From an uncultured Flavobacteriaceae bacterium (lineage in GTDB: Bacteria > Bacteroidota > Bacteroidia > Flavobacteriales > Flavobacteriaceae), in the NCBI GenBank assembly GCA_947498845.1, contig CANMLX010000017.1:22340-86339 (forward strand): DNA of 64,000 nucleotides, in the 5' to 3' direction. Made by a program: the position numbers and the translations under genes. The notes under the pieces are model-generated. The model was not told the DNA's origin. It searched no databases and saw only the letters and a list, made by a program, of their open reading frames with translations. Positions 1 through 9,036 of the stretch are shown here, one piece after another; the stretch's first letter is position 1, and each line of letters opens with the position of its first letter.

Positions 1-985
1 TCATTCCATACAATTGCCCAAACCAAATTCTAGGATCGTTGTTTTCAATGCCGTGTTGTTCCATTAATTCCATTAGTAAATAAGTACTTTCCTCATTATG
101 AGTTCCTGCAAATATGGAAATACAATCTAAATTTTGTATTATATACTTCAATGCGCTATTAAAATTAGCATCAGTTGTAACTTTGTCTTTACATATTGGA
201 GTAATATAACCGTGTTCTTCTGCCCTATCGTTTTCCTTCTCCATATAGGCACCGCGAACTACCTTAAAACCTAAAAAGTAGCCTTTAGATTTAGATAATT
301 TATGCTGTTGTTCTAAAAACGCCATCCTGTCATGTCTATACATCTGCAGCGTATTATAAACAATAGCTTTCTGTTTATTATATAGCTCCATCATTTTGGT
401 CACTAAAGCATCTGCTGCTGCTTGTAGCCAGCTTTCTTCAGCATCAATTAAAATAGCAACATCATTTTCTTTAGCTCTATTACAAGCCTCATTAAAACGC
501 GCTTCTACCCTATTCCATTCTAATACTTCTTCTTTAGTTAACACTAAACCTTTACTCTTTTTTTCAAATAAATGAGTACGCCCTAATCCAGATGGTTTAA
601 ACACAGCAATTGGTATAGCATCCAGAGCTTTAGCGAAATCAATAATATTTAATACTATTTTAAGTGCTTTATCAAACTCTTCTTCACTTTCTTTACCTTC
701 AACCGAATAATCTAAAACAGAGCTCACCCCTTTTTTGTACATATTATCTATTACTGGTAAACAATCTTCCTCTGTAATACCTCCACAAAAATGATCGAAA
801 ACAGAGGAACGAATTAAACCTTCTATTGGTAAACTAATTTTTAAAGCAAAATTGGTAGCCAATGTTCCTATTTTCACCAACGGCTCTATAGCTATCATTT
901 TAAATAAAAAATAAGCACGTTCTAACTGAGCGTCGCTTTTTAAGCTAAAAGCAACCTCTGTATTTTCAAAAATATCCTTGCGCAT
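1..985 (-). CDS. Proline dehydrogenase, 3' end cut by window edge
   Basis: Oxidises proline to pyrroline-5-carboxylate with FAD, the first step of proline catabolism. The reading frame is open on the minus strand from an ATG at 983-985 to the window edge, giving about 328 residues. The N-terminus reads MRKDIFENTEVAFSLKS, typical of stand-alone Bacteroidota PRODH. The TIM-barrel motif KVVRGAYMEKENDRA is present, as is the later segment WFGQLYGM. The C-terminal part with the substrate-binding RR pair lies outside the window. It diverges from aroB across about 95 bp. It is the monofunctional form rather than a PutA fusion, as far as can be seen. The identification is firm; only the end is missing. 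Confidence 0.93.
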   Translation of the reverse strand, partial: MRKDIFENTEVAFSLKSDAQLERAYFLFKMIAIEPLVKIGTLATNFALKISLPIEGLIRSSVFDHFCGGITEEDCLPVIDNMYKKGVSSVLDYSVEGKESEEEFDKALKIVLNIIDFAKALDAIPIAVFKPSGLGRTHLFEKKSKGLVLTKEEVLEWNRVEARFNEACNRAKENDVAILIDAEESWLQAAADALVTKMMELYNKQKAIVYNTLQMYRHDRMAFLEQQHKLSKSKGYFLGFKVVRGAYMEKENDRAEEHGYITPICKDKVTTDANFNSALKYIIQNLDCISIFAGTHNEESTYLLMELMEQHGIENNDPRIWFGQLYGM

Positions 986-1080
986 AAATACATATGTTTT
1001 TAACAAAGATAATTATTGACTAATTATCATTTCTGTTAAAATCTCCTTAATTTCGCGGGCAACTTAATGCAGTATTTTTT

Positions 1081-2148
1081 ATGGATTCAATCACAGCAAA
1101 CAATGGTATTATTCATTTTAATGAATTATGTTACACCTCTCTAAACAAACACATTAAGGAGAATAATTTTTCTAAAATTTTTATCTTAGTAGATAGCAAT
1201 ACGCATGAACTTTGCTTACCTATACTATTATCCAATTTAGAAAGTAGCATTACTATTGAAATTATTGAAATAGAGGCTGGTGAAATACATAAAACTATTG
1301 ATACTTGTGTAGGTGTATGGAACACACTTTCTGATTTAAACGGTGACAGGAAAAGCTTAATGATAAATCTAGGCGGTGGTGTAGTAACAGATTTAGGGGG
1401 CTTTGTAGCCTCTACTTTTAAAAGAGGTATTTCTTATGTAAATATTCCAACAACACTTTTAGCTATGGTTGATGCTTCTGTTGGAGGAAAAACTGGTATT
1501 GACTTAGGGCCTCTAAAAAACCAAGTTGGTGTAATAAGTACTCCAGATATTGTTTTAATAGACACCTTGTATCTAAATACATTACCTCAAGAACAAATGC
1601 GGTCTGGTTTAGCTGAAATGCTAAAACATGGACTAATAAACAGCGAATCTTACTGGAGTAATTTTAAAGATTTATCTAAATTAAATGTAGACGATTTAGA
1701 CACTCTTATTTATGATTCTGTGCTCATAAAAAAGGCTGTTGTAGACGAAGACCCTCTTGAAAACGGTTTAAGAAAAACATTAAACTTTGGGCATACTTTA
1801 GGTCATGCCATAGAATCTTATTTTTTAAGTCATCCTGATAAAGATATTTTACTCCATGGAGAAGCCATTGCTATAGGAATGATAATGGAACTTTATATAT
1901 CTACCCAACTAACTGGATTTCCAAAAGAAAAAGCTTTAGAGATTAAGGAACTATTTATTAAATATTACGGCAAAATTGCTATTGAAGAAAGTGATTATGC
2001 ACCAATAATGGACTTATTAAAGTACGATAAAAAGAATTCTCATGGAAACATAAACTTTGTACTTCTTAAAGATATAGGAGTTACTAAAATTGACTGTCTT
2101 GTAGAAGAAAGTATTATTGTAGAGTCTTTTAGATATTATGACGCTTAA
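1081..2148 (+). CDS. aroB: 3-dehydroquinate synthase
   Basis: Converts DAHP to 3-dehydroquinate in the shikimate pathway, using NAD and a divalent metal in the cytoplasm. The 355-residue protein has the NAD-binding glycine stretch LGGGVVTDLGGF (about residues 97-108), the GGKTGID motif, and the metal-ligand segments SGLAEMLKHG, GHTLGHAIE and LHGEAIAIG. The length matches the family. The gene stands alone, divergent from proline dehydrogenase, and ends in a strong bidirectional terminator shared with the convergent polysaccharide operon. A -7-like TAATTTCG lies at 1048-1055. aroC, a later step of the same pathway, is about 8 kb away on the other strand and not co-transcribed. Confidence 0.96.
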   Translation: MDSITANNGIIHFNELCYTSLNKHIKENNFSKIFILVDSNTHELCLPILLSNLESSITIEIIEIEAGEIHKTIDTCVGVWNTLSDLNGDRKSLMINLGGGVVTDLGGFVASTFKRGISYVNIPTTLLAMVDASVGGKTGIDLGPLKNQVGVISTPDIVLIDTLYLNTLPQEQMRSGLAEMLKHGLINSESYWSNFKDLSKLNVDDLDTLIYDSVLIKKAVVDEDPLENGLRKTLNFGHTLGHAIESYFLSHPDKDILLHGEAIAIGMIMELYISTQLTGFPKEKALEIKELFIKYYGKIAIEESDYAPIMDLLKYDKKNSHGNINFVLLKDIGVTKIDCLVEESIIVESFRYYDA

Positions 2149-2166
2149 AATTTAAAATTAATTTTA

Positions 2167-2202
2167 AAAAAAAATCGAGGGTTAAAATCCTCGATTTTTT
2201 TT
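2167..2202. terminator. Bidirectional intrinsic terminator between aroB and the Wzc-like gene
   Basis: Two 14-bp arms, an A-run plus TCGAGG and its complement CCTCGA plus a T-run, surround an 8-nt loop. The hairpin has a T-run on both strands and sits between convergent genes, so it can serve aroB and the minus-strand polysaccharide operon. Confidence 0.9.
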
Positions 2203-2258
2203 ATTTTACTCACTTGGTGAGTACTTATTTTGTATTAAAATAGTTAAGCGTTTTAGAT

Positions 2259-4661
2259 TTAAGAAGCTGCTCCTTTTTTAGAAAACAACCCTTTCTTTTT
2301 ATTGCCTCCATAATAACCATACTTAGCTCCATAGCCAAAGTTAGCTTCTTTTACATCATTAACAACAAACATCATGTTATTGAGCTTGTTTTCGGCTTTT
2401 AATCCTTCTGCGAAGTTTAATATTTTTCTTTCTGTTAAACCAGCTCTAGTCACATAAATAGTATGTCCTGCATATTCACTAATAAGCAGCGTATCTGTTA
2501 CCAACATAGATGGTGCAGTATCAACTATAACATAATCGTATTCTTTAGAAACAGTATCAAATAAATCTTTAACTCGACTACTCATCAACAGTTCTGCAGG
2601 GTTAGGTGGAATCATACCAGAGAGTAAAATATCAATTTTTACTCCATTAATATCATGCTGACTTATAACTTCTCCCGCATCGATAGAACTATCAGCTAAA
2701 TATCCAGTTAAGCCAATTTTATCTGCGGCAGAGCGTTCCTTCTTATTGTTTTTATTCTTTAATGCTAAAATCTGTGGGTTTCTTACATCTGCACCAATTA
2801 ACAAAACTTTCTTTTTAATGTTTGCTAAAGTTAGAGACATATTAAGACTAAAGAATGACTTTCCTTCTCCATTAACTGTTGACGTTACAAATATTACATT
2901 GTTATAGTTTGCATCACTTCCTCTTCTTACAAAATCCAAGTTTGTTCTAACAATTCTAAACGATTCAGATAAAAGAGATCTATCATTTAGTCCTATTAAG
3001 GTTTTATTACCTTCAATTTTAGGTATTTCCCCTAAGACAACGATATCTTTCATTGTAGTTTCTAAATCCTCTTTGTTATGAATTTTATTATCTAATACGT
3101 TTGATAAATATATAATTCCGAAAGGGATTAATAATCCTACCAATAATGAGGCTATAAAAACTACTTTCCTATTTGGAGAAATAGGTCCTCCAGCAGAATG
3201 TGCTTCATCTATAACCTTAGCATTGGGGGAGCCAGATATCAAAGAAATTGCAGCTTCCTCTCTTTTTTGTAATAAAAAAAGATATATAGATTCTTTTATA
3301 CCTTGTTCCCTTTCAATATCTCTAGATTGTCGCACTTGTCCAGGCACTGCATATATTTTAGAACTAAGTTTTGAAGAACGATCTTCTAAACTACGAATTT
3401 GTAATCCTACTGTTTTTGATGAATTTTTTAAGGATTCCTTTAAACTAGATTTAATATTTCTTAATTGCTCATCTAAATTTACAATTGTTGGGTGTTTTTC
3501 ATTTGAACTTTTTAATAGTCGATCTCTATTATCTAATAGTTCATTATATTTTGATGCTATTGAATTCACTGAACCATCAGATAAACCAACATTAGATGGA
3601 ATACGATCAAACGAACTATCATCACTAATTTGATTGATCATATAATTAATCATGTTACGTTCTGTTCTTGATGAAGCTAATTCTTGCTCTGTTTGAGCAT
3701 TTGTTTGTATATATAATTCAGATTCTGAAGTAATAGAGGTTAACTTATTTCCTGTTTTAAACCTTTCTATTTTTTTATCAACTTCAGATAAATCTGTAGC
3801 TATTAGATCTATCCTTTTATTAATAAAATCTGCAGTATTATTAGAAATTTTACTTTTTTCTAGCATAGACTCTTTATTATACTCATCTACTAGAGCATTA
3901 ATAATTGCCTTTGCTTTGGTTACAGAAGGATCGTTTAATGATAAATTAACGACATTAGACCCTTTTCCTACGGGAGAAATACCTATGGTTGTTTTGTAAT
4001 GCTCTGCCACATCATCCAAAGTATTAATTTTAATGTAAAATGTTCTATTTATTAATTTTGATACATCTTCGATATTCGGTGTTATCACTATATCACCAAT
4101 TGGCGTTGGTACATTTTTACCAAAAAACATCTTTTTACTTACTTCCTGTGCACTTGGGGAAGGTTTATATATAAAATCAAATGTGGTATCTGATGTTATT
4201 AGTACATTAAAATTAAATCTTGATCTTTCAATTATAGAATCAGATTCTATAAAATTAATTTTTACGTGTGCCTTATTATTGGGAAATATCTGTTCATCAT
4301 GTATTCTACCCTTAACAAAAATTTGTGTATTTAGATTTAAATCTCTCACTACTTGCCTCATCAATTTTCTTGATTTCAAAATCTGAATTTCATCATCAAT
4401 TTGCTCAGTGTCGCTACTCGAAACTGCACTTAAATCTTTTAAAATTTCTTCAGCTGGATTAGAGGCTTTATCCACCATCAACATTATTTTAGCATAAGCA
4501 TTATACTCTGGTGTAGCATATCTAAGATAAATAAATGCTAATGCAAGAAATATAAAACAACTCAATAAAAACCATTTCCATTGCTTTAGGTAAATACCTA
4601 CATACTTTTTTAAATCAAAAGACTCTTTAACTTGTTTTATGTTATTACTATCTAAAGTCAT
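2259..4661 (-). CDS. Wzc-like polysaccharide co-polymerase / tyrosine autokinase
   Basis: Inner-membrane chain-length regulator fused to a bacterial tyrosine kinase, working with the Wza-like exporter to polymerise and export surface polysaccharide. The 800-residue protein has a first membrane helix at about 28-48, a long periplasmic Wzz region with coiled-coil character, and a second helix at about 498-520. The cytoplasmic kinase domain has Walker A VNGEGKS (about 595), Walker A' LLIGADVRNP (about 617) and Walker B YVIVDTAPS (about 705). The C-terminal tail contains clustered tyrosines (GYGAKYGYYGG), the expected autophosphorylation tail. It is the last gene of the operon, 3 bp after the exporter gene. 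Walker A' reads ADVRNP rather than the more usual DxRRP. Tyrosine phosphatases were not seen nearby. Confidence 0.93.
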   Translation of the reverse strand: MTLDSNNIKQVKESFDLKKYVGIYLKQWKWFLLSCFIFLALAFIYLRYATPEYNAYAKIMLMVDKASNPAEEILKDLSAVSSSDTEQIDDEIQILKSRKLMRQVVRDLNLNTQIFVKGRIHDEQIFPNNKAHVKINFIESDSIIERSRFNFNVLITSDTTFDFIYKPSPSAQEVSKKMFFGKNVPTPIGDIVITPNIEDVSKLINRTFYIKINTLDDVAEHYKTTIGISPVGKGSNVVNLSLNDPSVTKAKAIINALVDEYNKESMLEKSKISNNTADFINKRIDLIATDLSEVDKKIERFKTGNKLTSITSESELYIQTNAQTEQELASSRTERNMINYMINQISDDSSFDRIPSNVGLSDGSVNSIASKYNELLDNRDRLLKSSNEKHPTIVNLDEQLRNIKSSLKESLKNSSKTVGLQIRSLEDRSSKLSSKIYAVPGQVRQSRDIEREQGIKESIYLFLLQKREEAAISLISGSPNAKVIDEAHSAGGPISPNRKVVFIASLLVGLLIPFGIIYLSNVLDNKIHNKEDLETTMKDIVVLGEIPKIEGNKTLIGLNDRSLLSESFRIVRTNLDFVRRGSDANYNNVIFVTSTVNGEGKSFFSLNMSLTLANIKKKVLLIGADVRNPQILALKNKNNKKERSAADKIGLTGYLADSSIDAGEVISQHDINGVKIDILLSGMIPPNPAELLMSSRVKDLFDTVSKEYDYVIVDTAPSMLVTDTLLISEYAGHTIYVTRAGLTERKILNFAEGLKAENKLNNMMFVVNDVKEANFGYGAKYGYYGGNKKKGLFSKKGAAS

Positions 4662-4664
4662 AAA

Positions 4665-5426
4665 CTAGTTTCTTGTTACAAAGATTAAAGCTGCTGTTAA
4701 AAAAAATGATGAAATACTTATAATAGTGGCTATTCTTGTGTCTCCGGAAGCACCACTAATAGCAGAATTATTAGGTTCTACATAAACCACATCATTTTGA
4801 GTAAGATAATATACAGGGGAATTAAATAATTCTTTATTTGTTATATCCACTCGAGTATACGTTTTGTTACCATTAAAATCTCTTATTACTAAAACATTTT
4901 TTCTTTTCCCTTTTATCGTTAAGTCTCCTGCTAGAGATAAGGCTTCTAATAATGTTATTCGTTCTCCAGAAATATTATATCTCCCGGGGCTTCTTACTTC
5001 TCCCAACACAGATATTCTATAGTTTAAAATCCTAATATTAACAATAGGGTTCTTTAAATAATCAGAAAGTTTTTCTTTGAACAGCTCTTTGGCTTCTTCT
5101 ACTGTTAATCCAAGCAATTTAATTTTACCTAATACGGGGTAATCTATATTCCCATCATTATCAACGAGATAATCTATTGGTTCTGAATTTGTTCCTCCGT
5201 TAGATTTAAATAAATTAAAAGGTTTTACTGCATCTAAATCATATGTAGAGACATAAATACTTAAAATATCATTAACTTTAAATTTAGTAGTAAATGAATC
5301 TGTATCCACTATAGTCTCGAAGTCTTTTGCATTTTGAAAATACACTACGTCCTCTTTGGTTGCACATGATGAAATTATAAAAATTAACATCAAACAACAC
5401 ACTTTAACATACTTCATGCTAATCAT
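4665..5426 (-). CDS. Wza-like polysaccharide export lipoprotein
   Basis: Outer-membrane polysaccharide export protein. The 253-residue product starts with a lipoprotein signal ending in IFIISSCATKE. It then has a polysaccharide-export domain (FKVNDILSIYVSTYDLDAVKPF) and an SLBB-type segment (ISVLGEVRSPGRYNISGERITLLEALSLAG). A predicted C-terminal membrane segment, IISISSFFLTAALIFVTRN, follows, as is common in Bacteroidota members in place of the Wza amphipathic helix. It is 3 bp upstream of the Wzc-like gene, implying translational coupling. The 82-bp gap before it, towards the dehydratase gene, holds a perfect 46-bp palindrome. Confidence 0.92.
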   Translation of the reverse strand: MISMKYVKVCCLMLIFIISSCATKEDVVYFQNAKDFETIVDTDSFTTKFKVNDILSIYVSTYDLDAVKPFNLFKSNGGTNSEPIDYLVDNDGNIDYPVLGKIKLLGLTVEEAKELFKEKLSDYLKNPIVNIRILNYRISVLGEVRSPGRYNISGERITLLEALSLAGDLTIKGKRKNVLVIRDFNGNKTYTRVDITNKELFNSPVYYLTQNDVVYVEPNNSAISGASGDTRIATIISISSFFLTAALIFVTRN

Positions 5427-5448
5427 CGGGTTTTTAAATTGGATAAAT

Positions 5449-5494
5449 ATATTATTTATTTAGCAATATGTACATATTGCTAAATAAATAATAT
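5449..5494. repeat. Perfect 46-bp palindrome inside the polysaccharide operon
   Basis: Two contiguous 23-nt arms are exact reverse complements with no spacer (centre AATATGTACATATT; arms end in TATTTAGC / GCTAAATA). In the minus-strand transcript it forms a long hairpin between the dehydratase stop and the exporter start. No U-run follows it in the direction of transcription, so a simple intrinsic terminator is unlikely. An RNA-processing or stability element, or a protein-binding palindrome, is possible. Confidence 0.9.
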
Positions 5495-5508
5495 GCTTTT
5501 AAAGAAAT

Positions 5509-7464
5509 TTAAATTGAAGATTTCTTATTATTATAAGATTTTTGAGCCCCTAGTGCTTTTGCTTTTTTATACCCTTCAACTCTTTTATCAAACTTCTCAT
5601 AATCTGAGTTATTAGATTTGTATTCAGGTATTAAATTTTTCATTTTCAAGACAATATTATTATTTTGGAAACGGTTGGTAATGCATAATTCTTCTATTTC
5701 TGCTTTTACCTTATTATTGTCTAACTCTCGAGTTTTACTAATTAATATTTTCTTATGATATGTAGCTAATGTGTTTTCACCATTGGCTAATAACTCTTCA
5801 TATAGTTTTTCTCCAGGACGCAGACCTGTTATTTCAATATCAATATCTTCAGGGAATCTTAACCCTGATAATCTAATCATATTTTTAGCCAAGTCGTATA
5901 TCTTAACAGATTCTCCCATATCAAAAATAAAGATCTCACCACCTTTACCCATGGTACCAGCTTCTAAAACTAATTGAGCTGCTTCTGGAATGGTCATGAA
6001 ATAACGCGTAATCTCTTTATGAGTAAGCGTTAAAGGTCCTCCTTGTTCTATTTGCTTTTTAAATAATGGTATTACAGAACCATTAGAGCCTAATACGTTA
6101 CCAAATCTTGTTGTTATAAATCTTGTTTTACTTTCTTTTTGTAAGCAAGAAATATACATCTCTGCCATTCGCTTGGTTGCCCCCATTACACTTGTAGGGT
6201 TAACTGCTTTATCGGTAGATACAAATACAAATTTCTTTACATTGTACTTTGATGCTGTATCTGCTAATAATTTAGTTCCATTAACATTAATTTTTATAGC
6301 CTCATATGGAGAATCTTCCATTAATGGTACATGCTTATAGGCTGCAGCATGGAATACCATGGTTGGTTTGTATTTCTGGAATATAGTGTCCATTCTTAAA
6401 CCATCGCGAATGTCTGCTACTATAGCTGTAAAATTATTTTTTCCTTCTCTCTTTAAATCTTGCTGTACATCATATAAAGCAGATTCGGCTTGATCTACTA
6501 AAATAAGTTTCTCTACACTAAAATGAGCAATTTGTTTTGCTATTTCACTACCAATAGAACCCGCTGCACCAGTAACTAAAACAACTTCTCTATCAAACTC
6601 ATTTAATAAATTTGGATTATCTATATCTATAGGTGCTCTATCTAGTAAATCCTCTATCTGGAACTGTTTTATTTGACTACTACTAAACTCGCCATTAATC
6701 CAATCTTCAATTGGTGGTACTTTTTTGATTTTAACATCAATACTGTTTAGGTTATCTACTAGTGTTATTATGTTTCCAGGATCTATAGTTTGAGATGCTA
6801 AAATAATTTCATTTATATTATTATTTTTTATAAAATCGTTATCTATATTCTTAAGAGACAATATCTTAACACCATTTATTAATTTTCCTCTTTTTTTAGT
6901 ATCATCATCTATAAAGAATAATACGTTATAATTAACTGCAGTATTGTCTAATAAAGCGTTATAAGTCACTATTCCAGAATCTCCTGCACCATAAACAATT
7001 ACATTTTTAGACTCTATTAACTTAGATTTTATTTGATTATATAAAATCTTAAATAAAAGTCTACTTCCGCTTAAAGCCACAAAGCTCAATAAAGAGTGTA
7101 TCACTATTATCGACAGTGGTATTGTAAAATCTGCAATAAAATGTACTATTCCATTAAGCAATACACAAGACACACAAGTTAATGCAATTAAAGAAATTGC
7201 TTTAAACACGTTAACAACATCTGTAAATCCAGTATGTCTAATAACACTTTTGTGAGAGCCTACAAGTAAAAAACTAACAGATGCAATAGCTAACAGTAAT
7301 GGGATTTGAATTAAAAATTGATTTAAATCGAAATCAAGAGTAAAATTAAACCTTACAAAATAGGCTATAAAAAAAGCACTTGCAACAAGTAGTAGGTCTA
7401 TTGCAAATACTAACCACTTAGAGGCGTACTTTTTCGATAAATAAGAGAAATTTTCTTTGATCAT
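5509..7464 (-). CDS. FlaA1/PglF-type membrane-bound UDP-GlcNAc 4,6-dehydratase family
   Basis: Probable nucleotide-sugar 4,6-dehydratase making a 4-keto-6-deoxy sugar for polysaccharide or glycan synthesis. The 651-residue length and four N-terminal membrane helices (about residues 15-140) match the long PglF/WbpM/CapD type. A CoA-binding-like domain (VIVYGAGDSGIVTYNALL) is followed by the SDR domain with TGAAGSIGSEIA (about 292-303) and STDKAVNPTSVMGATKR. The residue before GATK is Met, the S-M-K arrangement of long dehydratases, rather than Tyr. The start overlaps the stop of the aminotransferase gene by 4 bp, so the two products probably act in sequence on the same sugar. The substrate isomer cannot be told from sequence. 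Confidence 0.92.
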   Translation of the reverse strand: MIKENFSYLSKKYASKWLVFAIDLLLVASAFFIAYFVRFNFTLDFDLNQFLIQIPLLLAIASVSFLLVGSHKSVIRHTGFTDVVNVFKAISLIALTCVSCVLLNGIVHFIADFTIPLSIIVIHSLLSFVALSGSRLLFKILYNQIKSKLIESKNVIVYGAGDSGIVTYNALLDNTAVNYNVLFFIDDDTKKRGKLINGVKILSLKNIDNDFIKNNNINEIILASQTIDPGNIITLVDNLNSIDVKIKKVPPIEDWINGEFSSSQIKQFQIEDLLDRAPIDIDNPNLLNEFDREVVLVTGAAGSIGSEIAKQIAHFSVEKLILVDQAESALYDVQQDLKREGKNNFTAIVADIRDGLRMDTIFQKYKPTMVFHAAAYKHVPLMEDSPYEAIKINVNGTKLLADTASKYNVKKFVFVSTDKAVNPTSVMGATKRMAEMYISCLQKESKTRFITTRFGNVLGSNGSVIPLFKKQIEQGGPLTLTHKEITRYFMTIPEAAQLVLEAGTMGKGGEIFIFDMGESVKIYDLAKNMIRLSGLRFPEDIDIEITGLRPGEKLYEELLANGENTLATYHKKILISKTRELDNNKVKAEIEELCITNRFQNNNIVLKMKNLIPEYKSNNSDYEKFDKRVEGYKKAKALGAQKSYNNKKSSI

Positions 7465-8591
7465 AAGTTTGGGATTTTTGATATAATAGCTAATATTCTA
7501 TCTAAGTCATATTGACTTAAATTGGACCCGCTAGGTAGGCAAAGTCCTCTGTTAAACAAGTCTTCTGATGTGCCATTAGAAAAATGAATAGCATCTTTAA
7601 AAACCGGTTGCATATGCATTGGTTTCCATAATGGTCTGGATTCTATATCATCTTCTAATAAGGTTAAACGTATTTTTTCTCTTGTTTCAAAAGAATCTGT
7701 CAATATACATGTTAACCATCTGTTTGAAAAGAATCCTTCTGGTTCTTCTAAAAATTCAATATTTGAATATGTTGATAACTGTTTTTTATAAAACTCGTAA
7801 TTACGTCTTCGTGCTTCTACTCTATCATCTATAACCGCCATTTGTCCTCGTCCTATGCCTGCTAAAACATTACTCATTCTATAGTTAAACCCTACAGTTG
7901 AATGTTGGTAATGCGGTGCATTGTCTCTAGCTTGAGTAGATAAAAATACGGCTCTATTTTTGGTATCTTCATCTGGAGTTATTAAAGCCCCTCCGCCCGA
8001 AGTCGTTATAATTTTATTTCCATTAAAGGATAGTATTCCTAGTGTTGAAAGTGTACCGCAAGACTTATTGAAATAAGTACTACCTAATGCTTCTGCACTA
8101 TCTTCTATTACAGGAATATTGTATCTATCTGCTATTGCATTAATCTCTTTTGCTTTATATGGCATTCCATAGAGATGAACAGCAATAATAGCTTTTGGTT
8201 TTTTATAATTTTCAATTCTATCGTTGATAGCTTTTTCTAATAATTCAGGAGACATATTCCAAGTATCAGATTCACTATCTATAAATACTGGTGTTGCGCC
8301 TTGATATAGAATTGGATTAGCTGATGCTGAAAACGTAAAACTTTGGCATAAAACCTCATCGCCTTTACTAACGCCTAAAAGTTCTAAAGCTATGTGAATG
8401 GAAGCGGTTCCTGAACTTAGTACCGCAACTTTTTTATCATTACCTACATAGCTTTCAATGTCGTTTTCAAAACCGTTAACATTAGGTCCTAAAGGTGCAA
8501 TCCAATTTGTTTGAAAAGCCTCGTTAACATAATCTTGCTCTGTACCTCCCATATGAGGAGACGATAAATAAATTTTTGTTTTTGTCAACAT
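7461..8591 (-). CDS. DegT/DnrJ/EryC1/StrS-family sugar aminotransferase (PglE-like)
   Basis: PLP-dependent aminotransferase likely to aminate the 4-keto sugar made by the dehydratase encoded directly after it. The 376-residue protein begins KTKIYLSSPHMGGTEQDYV and has the family segments VAVLSSGTASIHIAL and FIDSESDTWNMSPELLE. The PLP-lysine region is GILSFNGNKIITTSGGG (Lys about 192). The combination with a long dehydratase resembles the PglF-PglE pair of UDP-diNAc-bacillosamine synthesis, though the acetyltransferase PglD is not seen in the window. This is the first gene of the four-gene operon, preceded by a 445-bp non-coding stretch. Confidence 0.92.
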   Translation of the reverse strand: MLTKTKIYLSSPHMGGTEQDYVNEAFQTNWIAPLGPNVNGFENDIESYVGNDKKVAVLSSGTASIHIALELLGVSKGDEVLCQSFTFSASANPILYQGATPVFIDSESDTWNMSPELLEKAINDRIENYKKPKAIIAVHLYGMPYKAKEINAIADRYNIPVIEDSAEALGSTYFNKSCGTLSTLGILSFNGNKIITTSGGGALITPDEDTKNRAVFLSTQARDNAPHYQHSTVGFNYRMSNVLAGIGRGQMAVIDDRVEARRRNYEFYKKQLSTYSNIEFLEEPEGFFSNRWLTCILTDSFETREKIRLTLLEDDIESRPLWKPMHMQPVFKDAIHFSNGTSEDLFNRGLCLPSGSNLSQYDLDRILAIISKIPNL

Positions 8592-9036
8592 TACTATACT
8601 TGTGTATTATTAAACACACATTTTTTATAATTATATTGATTTAAGAAATCCCTCTTTTGAAGAAAACAAAATCAATAACTAATATTAAAAATTTCAATAT
8701 TGATTACTTATGGTTTGTCTTTTTTACAAAAACTTAGTAAAACGAGGGTATCTTAGAAAGTTTTGTTTTTTACAACTTACATATTAAATCAACATTTTTG
8801 CTATTAATCAATTTAACTTTGCATTTGAGGGTGTAAATTTAGTAATTGTTTTAATGTTCCAATATTATAATTAAGTTAATTCGGCAAAAGCAATATTAAA
8901 TTCGGTTAACTGCTTTTTTTTGAGAAATTTGCAATTTTTATTTATAAAACACTTGTATTTCAGCTATTTTTTTTGCATTTGAGCTATTTGATTGAAAAAT
9001 ATTTAGTTATTATTTTAAAATTTAGTGACTACAATA
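8592..9036. other. 445-bp non-coding leader region of the polysaccharide operon
   Basis: Very AT-rich, with no open frame of useful size. It lies upstream of the minus-strand polysaccharide operon and downstream of the symporter gene. A weak stem (AATCAATA / TATTGATT) spans 8670-8705, and a repeat pair GTTAATTCGG / TTCGGTTAAC lies around 8874-8911. I found no convincing TAnnTTTG element on the minus strand. A long untranslated leader is possible but not shown. Confidence 0.5.

Noticed and set aside
3223..3633. 136-codon plus-strand frame opposite the Wzc-like gene
   Set aside because: It is antisense to a well-supported 800-residue gene and has no signal, motif or plausible start context; it is a shadow of the codon pattern.
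5449..5494. Intrinsic terminator
   Set aside because: There is no T-run on the transcribed (minus) strand side, and the exporter gene follows in the same operon.
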